Part shown: positions 7,954 through 14,028 of the stretch, in pieces
How the letters are laid out: each line of letters begins with the position of its first letter
Position numbering within the stretch: position 1 is the stretch's first letter
Origin: Hyphomicrobiales bacterium
GTDB taxonomy: Bacteria > Pseudomonadota > Alphaproteobacteria > Rhizobiales > Afifellaceae
Assembly (NCBI GenBank): GCA_013812985.1
Contig: JACCSN010000108.1
Location: 1-15,987, forward strand
Reading direction: 5' to 3'
Length of the DNA stretch: 15,987 bases
Notes under the pieces: generated by a model
Seen by the model: only the letters and a program-made list of their open reading frames with translations
Told to the model about the DNA's origin: nothing
Database searches by the model: none
Position numbers and translations under genes: made by a program

Positions 7954-7969
7954 TACAATATATATTGTA
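7954..7969. promoter_or_regulatory. 16-bp perfect palindrome, probable operator in front of the PHP-hydrolase operon
   Basis: TACAATATATATTGTA reads the same on both strands. It is an AT-only island, apart from one C and one G, in GC-rich DNA, and it lies between the end of the regulator gene and the first structural gene of the minus-strand operon. It is built from the half-site TACAAT/ATTGTA that also makes the inverted repeat upstream of the regulator gene (9286-9306). Palindromic, AT-rich operators are typical for GntR-family dimers. I see no convincing -35/-10 pair around it. Confidence 0.6.
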
Positions 7970-8023
7970 GTAGCACCGCTCCTGCCCGCTTAGCAAGGCT
8001 GCCTGTAGGCTCCATCACCCCGC

Positions 8024-9205
8024 TTATTCCGCAGCGTGCCGCCGGACGAGCCGCGGGACGTTAGGCGATTTGCCGGTGCTCTCGCGAACGATTTCCCTGC
8101 AATTGAGGTAGACGATCTGCGGCGCGATATTCGGCGCGGCCAGCCGTCGCCTGATGGTCTCCACCAGTTTCTGCGCCGCCTCCAGGTGGGAACTCCCGGC
8201 GACGGTCATAATGCCGAGATGTTCCGAGGGCACGTCGTGATGGCCAAGCATGAAGACGCTGAAGTCCTTCGGACATCGGAGACCCAGGCGCTCGAGGCAT
8301 TGCCGGATCCCAAGCGAATCGGAAATGCCCAGCGTGATCAACGCCGTAAAGGGGAGTTTTCCTTCATCACCATAGAGTCCGGTGAGCGCCTCCTCGAGAG
8401 GTCCGTCCACCCCATGGGTCGGATGCAGCACGCCATTCAGAACGATCGGCTGGAACAGCTCAAAATCTTGATCCTGCCTTGCTCCAATACGGGAAAAGGC
8501 TCGCCTGGCGCTGAGAATCGGTTGCGCCATTGTGTTCAAGGAAACCAAGCCGATCGACTTGTGGCCGAGGGCTGAGAGGCGCCGGAGCGCCATGTCCAAT
8601 GCGTCCTCCCAGTCGGTTCCGATGCGGTCGACGTCGACGCCAGAAACGGTGTGACCGTCGACCACAAGGGCACGCGTCTTCTCCTGCAGGATATGCAGCA
8701 GCTTGATGGGTATATTCTCGTAGTGGGACTGCAGGATCGCCGCATCGAAGCTTGGGATCGAGCTCAAGATGTCCAGCAGGTGGCCGGTATGGTGGTAGGA
8801 TATCTGCACGACCTTGCTGCCCGACCGGGACATCTCCTCCACGATGGAATTCTGGACCAGCGCGCACCGCTCATTCATGCTGGCGTTCGACAAGATAAGC
8901 AGGCTGTCGAGGTGCGGCGCCGCGCGAACCTTCGGATCGGACCGGCTGGCGCCCGACCCTCCCCCTTTGACGACATAGGTTCCGCGTCCGACGTGCGAGG
9001 TGAGCAGGCCTTCGTCTCGGAGATGCCCAATCGCTTCCTGCACGGTCGCCTGGCTGACGCGGAAATTCTTCATCAGCTCGCGGACGGTCGGCAGCTTCGC
9101 GCCGTTGTCGAGGCGCGAGATGAGGTCAGACAAAGCGTGCAGGACGACGTTGGAGGGTTCGGTCCTCAATGAAGGCTCCTTGCCACTCACTTTGATGGAG
9201 GCCAT
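8024..9205 (-). CDS. GntR-type transcriptional regulator with LacI-like sugar-sensing domain
   Basis: 393 residues. The N-terminal winged helix-turn-helix of GntR type spans about residues 17-80, with LPTVRELMKNFRVSQATVQEAIGHL as recognition region and GLLTSHVGRGTYVV as the wing. A variable linker rich in S, G and R follows. Residues about 100-375 are a periplasmic-binding-protein-like effector domain of the LacI/GalR kind, with DSLLILSN, RALVVDG, IGTDWEDALDMALRRL and FSVFMLGHHDVP segments. This domain mix is known from AraR-like repressors that release DNA when a sugar binds. The gene lies between the two divergent operons and has inverted repeats on both sides, so it probably controls both operons and itself. 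The ATG at 9205 has no strong ribosome site. The inducer is unknown, presumably the imported sugar or a product. Confidence 0.9.
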   Translation of the reverse strand: MASIKVSGKEPSLRTEPSNVVLHALSDLISRLDNGAKLPTVRELMKNFRVSQATVQEAIGHLRDEGLLTSHVGRGTYVVKGGGSGASRSDPKVRAAPHLDSLLILSNASMNERCALVQNSIVEEMSRSGSKVVQISYHHTGHLLDILSSIPSFDAAILQSHYENIPIKLLHILQEKTRALVVDGHTVSGVDVDRIGTDWEDALDMALRRLSALGHKSIGLVSLNTMAQPILSARRAFSRIGARQDQDFELFQPIVLNGVLHPTHGVDGPLEEALTGLYGDEGKLPFTALITLGISDSLGIRQCLERLGLRCPKDFSVFMLGHHDVPSEHLGIMTVAGSSHLEAAQKLVETIRRRLAAPNIAPQIVYLNCREIVRESTGKSPNVPRLVRRHAAE

Positions 9206-9285
9206 GCGGGGCGTGCGATGTGATACATTTTGAACCCGCAGCGCGCAAGGAATGAGCTCCGAGGGGCATCACCGGCGCTGAGCGG

Positions 9286-9306
9286 ATTGTATCATAGGGA
9301 TACAAT
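9286..9306. promoter_or_regulatory. Inverted-repeat operator in the divergent promoter region
   Basis: ATTGTATC (9286-9293) and GATACAAT (9299-9306) are perfect 8-bp inverted arms around five bases. A further half-site TACAAT lies at 9315-9320. The repeat covers the predicted -10 of the regulator gene and borders the predicted -35 of the plus-strand operon. It shares ATTGTA/TACAAT with the palindrome at 7954-7969. It is probably the binding site of the GntR-type regulator, giving autoregulation and control of the ABC operon. Confidence 0.6.
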
Positions 9307-9319
9307 TTGCACTTTACAA
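9291..9319 (-). promoter_or_regulatory. Candidate promoter of the regulator gene
   Basis: On the minus strand TTGTAA (9319-9314) and TATGAT (9296-9291) are separated by 17 bp and match four and five of six sigma-70 consensus bases. The -10 lies inside the inverted repeat, which is consistent with autorepression. Confidence 0.4.
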
Positions 9320-9340
9320 TATGAGCCATCGAGGTATGCT
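9313..9340 (+). promoter_or_regulatory. Candidate promoter of the plus-strand transporter/oxidoreductase operon
   Basis: TTTACA (9313-9318) and TATGCT (9335-9340) are separated by 16 bp, ahead of the GTG at 9403. The -35 element overlaps the -35 of the opposing regulator promoter and a TACAAT half-site, so one bound repressor could block both directions. The match is modest. Confidence 0.35.
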
Positions 9341-9390
9341 CTCTCCTGCTGGGGAAAAGAGCCGTCGCGCCTGCGCGAACGCCGGATCAT

Positions 9391-9396
9391 GGGAGG
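9391..9396 (+). promoter_or_regulatory. Ribosome binding site fixing the GTG start of the ABC ATPase
   Basis: GGGAGG is followed by six bases and the GTG at 9403. This strong Shine-Dalgarno match decides the unusual start. Confidence 0.65.
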
Positions 9397-9402
9397 TCGT
9401 CC

Positions 9403-10239
9403 GTGCCCGAACCTGCCAATGTCGCGCGACTTACGCCGCGGCGAGATGGCGACCACCGCCGGGAGGGCGGCGCGACGCGTCCCCGGTCCGATCCGCAGTT
9501 CATCGAGATCAGCGGCGTTCACAAGACATTTCCGACACGCGCCGGCGACGAGGTTTCTGTTCTCAAAGACATCAACCTGGTCGTCTCCCAGAACGACTTC
9601 GTGTCGCTGGTCGGCAGAAGCGGCTGCGGGAAAACGACTCTTCTCAACATCATCGCCGGGCTGGAAGGCGCCACCGAAGGCGGAGTGACGATCGCGGGAA
9701 AGCCTGTGACCGGCCCGGGCCAGGGTCAGGGCGTGGTTTTCCAGCAGCATGCCCTCTTCCCCTGGCTGACGGCCCTCGAGAACGTCGCTTTCGGATTCCA
9801 CAAGGCCGGCCGTTCCAGGCAAGACCGCCGCGAGCGCAGCAGGGAGCTTCTGACGCTGGTCGGGTTGGAGGCGGCGGCGGCCAAGTATCCGCGCGAAATG
9901 TCGGGCGGCATGCAGCAGCGCGTCTCGATCGCACGCGCTTTGGCGCTCGACCCCCAGATCCTGCTGATGGATGAGCCGTTCGGCGCGCTCGACGAACTCA
10001 CCCGCATCGAGCTCCAGCAGGAACTGCTCCGTATCTGGGAGGTCAGGCGCAAGACCGTGGTCTTCGTCACCCATTCGATCAACGAGGCGCTGACGCTCTC
10101 GGACCGCATCGTGCTGCTCGCATCCCACCCCGGACGCATCAAGCGCGTCTTCGAGGTGGATCTTCCAAGACCGCGGTCGCGAACCGCTCCGGGTTTCAAC
10201 GCGCTCTATGAAGAGATCTGGACCGCGTTGTCGCCATGA
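9403..10239 (+). CDS. ABC transporter ATP-binding protein, nitrate/sulfonate/taurine family (SsuB/TauB-like)
   Basis: 278 residues from a GTG start with a strong ribosome site. All nucleotide-binding motifs are present: Walker A GRSGCGKTT (71-79), Q-loop Q114 in VVFQQHALFPWL, signature MSGGMQQR (166-173), Walker B LLMDEP (187-192) with the catalytic Glu191, and H-loop His224 in FVTHS. The LFPWLTALENVAFG and SGGMQQRVSIARAL versions are typical of SsuB/TauB/NrtD-like ATPases. It would energise the two permeases encoded immediately downstream. Its stop overlaps the next ATG by 4 bp (ATGA). The first 30 residues are a basic, variable extension. It is not of the MalK type, so it is unlikely to serve the minus-strand sugar importer. 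Confidence 0.93.
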   Translation: MPEPANVARLTPRRDGDHRREGGATRPRSDPQFIEISGVHKTFPTRAGDEVSVLKDINLVVSQNDFVSLVGRSGCGKTTLLNIIAGLEGATEGGVTIAGKPVTGPGQGQGVVFQQHALFPWLTALENVAFGFHKAGRSRQDRRERSRELLTLVGLEAAAAKYPREMSGGMQQRVSIARALALDPQILLMDEPFGALDELTRIELQQELLRIWEVRRKTVVFVTHSINEALTLSDRIVLLASHPGRIKRVFEVDLPRPRSRTAPGFNALYEEIWTALSP

Positions 10240-11027
10240 CGGGGAGGCTCGCCAATTTCGCTTCATCGCTGGCGGTCATCGCCGCGCTGCTGCTCGCCTG
10301 GGAGCTGGCCGTCAGGTTCGGATATCTGAAGCCTTATCAGTTTCCGCCCGTCAGCCGCATCGCCCGCGGCTTCGTCGAGCTGTCGACGACCGGCTTTCCG
10401 ACCGGGATCTCGATCTGGTCGCACACGCTCATCACCGTCGCCCGCGTCCTGCAGGGCTATGCCGCGGCGCTGATCCTGGCCATCCCGTTGGGGCTCGTGA
10501 TTGGCGCTCTCCCCATCCTCGACAAGCTCACTGCGCCGCTCATCGTCTTCTGCCGCTCGGTTGCCACCCTCAGCCTGCTGCCGCTTGTCATCGTCTGGTT
10601 CGGCGCCGGCGAACTGACCAAGGTCGTCCTTATCGGCTATGGCTGCTTCTGGGTGATGCTTTCGAACGTCATCGCCGGTGTGAAATATGTCGACCCGACT
10701 CTGATCCGTGCCGCCAGGACGTTCGGCGTCAGCGGCATCGAACTCTACCGCAGGGTGGCACTGCCTGCCGCCCTGCCTCGCATGTTCGCCGGGGCGCGAA
10801 TGGCGCTGGGCGTTGGCTTCATGGTGATCGTCGGCGCGGAGATGATCGGCACCATCCAGGGCCTCGGCGCCCTCATCATGGAGGCCCGCACGTTCTACCG
10901 CAGCGAGATCACGATCCTCGGGATGCTCATCATCGGCGTCCTGGGTTTCGTCATCTCTACCGGCCTCGCCTCGCTCGAACATCGGCTTTTGCCCTGGGCC
11001 ACCAGCCTCGATCAGGTGCGCCGATGA
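10236..11027 (+). CDS. ABC transporter permease, SsuC-like (first of two)
   Basis: 263 residues with about six membrane segments, starting near residues 9-27 (SSLAVIAALLLAWELAV) and including YAAALILAIPLGLVIGAL and the LPLVIVWFG segment. The ATPase-docking loop reads AARTFGVSGIELYRRVALPAALP (about 168-190), typical of the nitrate/sulfonate/bicarbonate permease family. The gene overlaps the ATPase gene and the second permease gene by 4 bp on either side. Many importers of this family have one homodimeric permease. Two different permeases in tandem suggest a heterodimer, as in some taurine-, vitamin- or pyrimidine-precursor-like importers. The substrate is unknown. Confidence 0.9.
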   Translation: MTGRLANFASSLAVIAALLLAWELAVRFGYLKPYQFPPVSRIARGFVELSTTGFPTGISIWSHTLITVARVLQGYAAALILAIPLGLVIGALPILDKLTAPLIVFCRSVATLSLLPLVIVWFGAGELTKVVLIGYGCFWVMLSNVIAGVKYVDPTLIRAARTFGVSGIELYRRVALPAALPRMFAGARMALGVGFMVIVGAEMIGTIQGLGALIMEARTFYRSEITILGMLIIGVLGFVISTGLASLEHRLLPWATSLDQVRR

Positions 11028-11800
11028 CGCGGTCGGTGAAATGGGCGGAAAGCGATGTGGTGCTCGGCGCGGCGGGCACGCTGGCCGTTGTCGCAACGTG
11101 GGAAGTCGCTGTCCGGACGGGCATCATCGATCCGCGGCTTTTCCCAAGTCCGCTCCTCGCCATCCAGGCGGCGGCCGAGCGCCTGACCGCCGGGACGGTG
11201 GCCGAGCATCTGGGGTGGAGCATGTTCCGGGTGTTCTCCGGTTTCGTGCTGGGCGCTCTTGCCGGGGTGGTCATCGGGATCGCCGCCGGATGGTATCGCT
11301 CCTTCGGCCTGGTGGCGCGGCCGCTGATCGAGCTGTTGCGGCCGATACCGCCGCTTGCGTGGATTCCGCTCGCCATCATCTGGTTCGGCCTCGGCGAGCC
11401 ATCGAAGTTCTTCATCATCTTCCTCGGGGCTTTCTTTCCCGTGGTCACCTCGGCCTATCACGGCGTGCGCAGCATCGATCCGGTGATCCTGCGGGCAGCC
11501 CAGACGCTCGGCCTGAAGGGCATCCCGCTTCTGCTGCGCGTCGTGGTCCCTGCGGCATCGCCCGATCTCGCGACCGGCATCCGCATTGGTTGGGGCCTGA
11601 GCTTCGGCGTGCTCGTCGCGGCGGAACTGATCGCCGCGGACCGTGGCCTCGGCTACATGATCATCAACGAACGGAATACCGGCGGTTCCGTCGGCGTCAT
11701 CATCGTCGGCATCCTGCTGATCGGCGCCCTGAACCTGCTCACCGATGCTGCCATCGCCGCCGCCATCCGACGATGGATCGGCCGCTGGCACGGGGCATAA
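11024..11800 (+). CDS. ABC transporter permease, SsuC-like (second of two)
   Basis: 258 residues from the ATG at 11024, which overlaps the previous stop by 4 bp. The open frame reaches back to 10208, but that part is a shadow of the first permease. It has about six membrane segments. The conserved PLAWIPLAIIWFGLGEPSK segment is at about 107-125, and the docking loop AAQTLGLKGIPLLLRVVVPAASP is at about 165-187. The sequence is clearly different from the first permease, so this is not a recent duplication. It ends 46 bp before the binding-protein gene. It should pair with the first permease and the upstream ATPase. Confidence 0.9.
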   Translation: MTRSVKWAESDVVLGAAGTLAVVATWEVAVRTGIIDPRLFPSPLLAIQAAAERLTAGTVAEHLGWSMFRVFSGFVLGALAGVVIGIAAGWYRSFGLVARPLIELLRPIPPLAWIPLAIIWFGLGEPSKFFIIFLGAFFPVVTSAYHGVRSIDPVILRAAQTLGLKGIPLLLRVVVPAASPDLATGIRIGWGLSFGVLVAAELIAADRGLGYMIINERNTGGSVGVIIVGILLIGALNLLTDAAIAAAIRRWIGRWHGA

Positions 11801-11833
11801 ACGGCCGCGTCAACCTCGACAATCAGACCAGAA

Positions 11834-11839
11834 AGGGAG
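11834..11839 (+). promoter_or_regulatory. Ribosome binding site of the SsuA-like binding protein
   Basis: AGGGAG lies seven bases before the ATG at 11847. It decides this start over the upstream reach of the frame, and the signal peptide begins exactly here. Confidence 0.6.
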
Positions 11840-11846
11840 CAAAAGA

Positions 11847-12899
11847 ATGCGCAAGTTGTTCAAGATGATGGTTGCCACCATCGCGGCCGGCATGCTGTCG
11901 GCCGCGGCAATGGGCGCGCCTGCGCGTGCTCAAGAAGTTGAAACCGACACGCTCGCCATCGGCATCGGCCCGGATCTGCCCTTCCTCGTTCACATCGTGG
12001 CTCAGGAGAAAGGTTGGTTCGCCGAGGCCGGTTTCGACAACGTGGAGTTCAAGACGTTCGCCTCCGGCAACCTCGCCGGCGAGGCCCTGCTGGCCGATGA
12101 AATCCAGCTGTGGACGCCGGGTAACCTTCCGCCGGTATCGATGGCGCACAATGGCGTGCCGGTGGTGATCCTCGGCACGAACGCGGTGAGCCATGGCCTC
12201 GAAAAGATCGTGGTGCGCAAGGACGCCGGCGTCGAGAACCCGGACGATCTCTACAACGTCAAACTTGGCCTGCTCGTGAGCTCGACGTCCGGCGCGCTCC
12301 TCGCCAATGTCGCCGAGAAATACGGTCTTGACATGTCCAGGATCCAAACCGTCAACCTCGCGCCGCCTGAGGCCATGGCGGCGATGGCCAATAACGAGAT
12401 CCAGGGCATCATCTTCTGGGAGCCGTTCCCGTATCGCGCGGTGGAGGAGCAGGACGCCAAGGTCGTGCATACGGGCACGAAGAGCTTCTTTGCCCAGAAC
12501 AATGGCGAGGAGGTTCCGGTATCGAACAACCGCACCGTCTGGGTGGCATCGCAGGACTGGGTCCGCAATAATCCGAACGCGACCAAGGCGCTGGTGGAAG
12601 TGCTTCTGAAGGCCCAGGCCTACGTCGCCGATCCGGCTAACCAGGCGGAGGTGATGAAAATCTTCTCGGACTTCCAAAAGCAGCCGGTCGAAATGAACCA
12701 GGCCCTGATCGGCGACTACACCTTTGACCCGACCATGGACCAGGCGTTCGTCGACGACATGTCGGCGATTGCGGACTATCTGCAGGCGACGAACCGTATC
12801 CAGGGCGAGCGCAAGGACGTGCTCACCTACACGTATACGGATCCGATGAAGGCGGTCGATCCCGCTCTCGTCGAGATCGAGGGTCAGTGGAAGCCCTGA
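11847..12899 (+). CDS. Periplasmic substrate-binding protein, SsuA/NMT1-like
   Basis: 350 residues. It has a Sec signal peptide: MRKLFK, then a hydrophobic stretch to about residue 24, with cleavage after ARA at 28 and mature start QEVETD. The mature protein has the fold pattern of the nitrate/sulfonate/taurine and NMT1/THI5-like group: FLVHIVAQEKGWFAEAGF near the N-terminus, then KTFASGNLAGEALLADEIQ, and a late GIIFWEPFPYRAV. It would deliver ligand to the two upstream-encoded permeases. The gene is fourth in the plus-strand operon. An 8-bp-stem hairpin follows its stop, which is common behind highly expressed binding-protein genes. Ligands of this family include sulfonates, nitrate, pyrimidine-type vitamin precursors and others, and none can be chosen here. 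Confidence 0.9.
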   Translation: MRKLFKMMVATIAAGMLSAAAMGAPARAQEVETDTLAIGIGPDLPFLVHIVAQEKGWFAEAGFDNVEFKTFASGNLAGEALLADEIQLWTPGNLPPVSMAHNGVPVVILGTNAVSHGLEKIVVRKDAGVENPDDLYNVKLGLLVSSTSGALLANVAEKYGLDMSRIQTVNLAPPEAMAAMANNEIQGIIFWEPFPYRAVEEQDAKVVHTGTKSFFAQNNGEEVPVSNNRTVWVASQDWVRNNPNATKALVEVLLKAQAYVADPANQAEVMKIFSDFQKQPVEMNQALIGDYTFDPTMDQAFVDDMSAIADYLQATNRIQGERKDVLTYTYTDPMKAVDPALVEIEGQWKP

Positions 12900-12910
12900 T
12901 CCGGCTCGGC

Positions 12911-12934
12911 CGGCGCCCGTGACCGTGGGCGCCG
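12911..12934 (+). promoter_or_regulatory. Intercistronic stem-loop after the binding-protein gene
   Basis: CGGCGCCC (12911-12918) and GGGCGCCG (12927-12934) form a perfect 8-bp stem around an 8-base loop. There is no T-run behind it. It sits between the binding-protein gene and the first oxidoreductase gene. It probably protects the upstream mRNA from 3' decay or lowers readthrough, so that the binding protein is made in excess. Confidence 0.5.
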
Positions 12935-12949
12935 CCATGCCTCAAGCAC

Positions 12950-12954
12950 GGAAG
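12950..12954 (+). promoter_or_regulatory. Ribosome binding site of the first oxidoreductase gene
   Basis: GGAAG is followed by six bases and ATG at 12961. It decides this start over the earlier in-frame GTG at 12919 and ATG at 12937, which have no comparable site. Confidence 0.5.
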
Positions 12955-12960
12955 ATTACG

Positions 12961-14028
12961 ATGCTTGATTCGGCCGCCGAAAGGGTTGGCGTGGCCGTCA
13001 TTGGCGCGGGTTTCATCGCCGACTACCACGTCAACGGATTGGCGGCCGCAGGCGGCGCGGACGTCTCCACCTTGGTTGGCCGCCGCTATGAAGCCACCGC
13101 CAAGAAGGCGCACTCGCTTGGCATACCCCGCGTCGAAACCGACTACCGAAGGGTCCTCGACGACAAGGCAATCGACGGGGTCGTCATCGCCTCGCCGGAC
13201 GACACCCATGAACCTATCGCGATCGAGGCCCTGGCGGCCGGCAAGTCCGTTCTGCTGCAAAAGCCGATGGCGCTCGGCAGCGCCCAGTGCCGGAACATCA
13301 TCGACAGCGCGGCGCGCTCGACCGGCAGGCTCACCGTAAGCTTCATGCACCGCTACTTTCCCGAGGTCGCCTGGCTCCGCGAGATGCTGCAAGGAGGCAG
13401 CCTCGGTGCGGTTCATTCCATTCGGATCCGCAATGCGACACCGGGAGCGGATTGGAACGACTGGTTCTTCAAGCCCGGCAATGTTTCCGGCGGAGTGGTC
13501 ATGCAGCTCGGCGTGCACGGGATCGACCTCTGCCGCCACCTGTTCGGTCCGATCACCCACGTCGCGGCGGAAATGATCACGGCCCGCCCGGAACGCATCC
13601 TGGCGGATGGACGGAGAATCCGTTCCGAGCTCGAGGACAACGTTTTCGCGCTTTACCGGCTCTCCAGCGGCGCTCGGGCCACCCACGAGATGAGCTACAC
13701 CGAGATCCGCGGCTGCGACCGATTCCGGCTGGAGGTTTATGCCGAGCGTGGCACGGTGTGGCTGCGGACCGAACGCGGCGCCGCATCGATCTTCGCACCG
13801 TCGCTGACTGGGGAGGACGCCTGGGTTGCCCCAGTCCTCCCAGACGCGCCGTTCGGCCAGGCCCACCATCGCCACTGGCTGTCAATCCTGCGCGGCGACG
13901 TTCCACCCGACGATACACCGCTAGCGGGGCTTCGGTCGGTTGAGATCGCCGAAGCAATCTACAGGGCTGCGAAGACGGGCGGCAGAACACCGATCGACAC
14001 GAATTCGATGCGGGAAACCCAGCCGTGA
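12961..14028 (+). CDS. Gfo/Idh/MocA-family NAD(P)-dependent oxidoreductase (first)
   Basis: 355 residues. The N-terminal Rossmann domain begins VAVIGAGFIADYH, with dinucleotide-binding glycines at 15 and 17. The VVIASPDDTHEPIAIEALAAGKSVLLQKPM region contains the catalytic-type Lys101; here the usual EKP motif reads QKP. The C-terminal alpha/beta domain holds VMQLGVHGIDLCRHLFG, the family's substrate-binding histidine/aspartate pattern. The family oxidises hydroxyls of sugars, inositols and sugar acids in the cytoplasm. The gene follows the binding-protein gene after a hairpin and overlaps the next oxidoreductase gene by 4 bp (GTGA). It probably oxidises the imported sugar or a derivative. Its exact substrate is not predictable, and some members are not dehydrogenases but glycosidases or reductases. 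Confidence 0.88.
   Translation: MLDSAAERVGVAVIGAGFIADYHVNGLAAAGGADVSTLVGRRYEATAKKAHSLGIPRVETDYRRVLDDKAIDGVVIASPDDTHEPIAIEALAAGKSVLLQKPMALGSAQCRNIIDSAARSTGRLTVSFMHRYFPEVAWLREMLQGGSLGAVHSIRIRNATPGADWNDWFFKPGNVSGGVVMQLGVHGIDLCRHLFGPITHVAAEMITARPERILADGRRIRSELEDNVFALYRLSSGARATHEMSYTEIRGCDRFRLEVYAERGTVWLRTERGAASIFAPSLTGEDAWVAPVLPDAPFGQAHHRHWLSILRGDVPPDDTPLAGLRSVEIAEAIYRAAKTGGRTPIDTNSMRETQP
13806..13841 (+). repeat. Overlapping inverted repeats inside the first oxidoreductase gene
   Basis: GACTGGGG (13806-13813) pairs with CCCCAGTC (13829-13836), and GGGAGGAC (13811-13818) pairs with GTCCTCCC (13834-13841). Both stems are 8 bp with 15-base loops, and they cannot form together. They lie within codons of the first oxidoreductase gene, so the significance is uncertain. 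Confidence 0.4.

Noticed and set aside
9292..10266. Minus-strand 324-residue frame
   Set aside because: It is antisense to the ABC ATPase gene with intact Walker motifs, and has no recognisable domain.
11823..12938. Minus-strand 371-residue frame
   Set aside because: It is antisense to the binding-protein gene, which has a signal peptide and ribosome site. The reverse peptide is rich in R, H and V and matches no fold pattern.
12823..13875. Minus-strand 350-residue frame
   Set aside because: It is antisense to the first oxidoreductase gene with clear Rossmann and QKP motifs.
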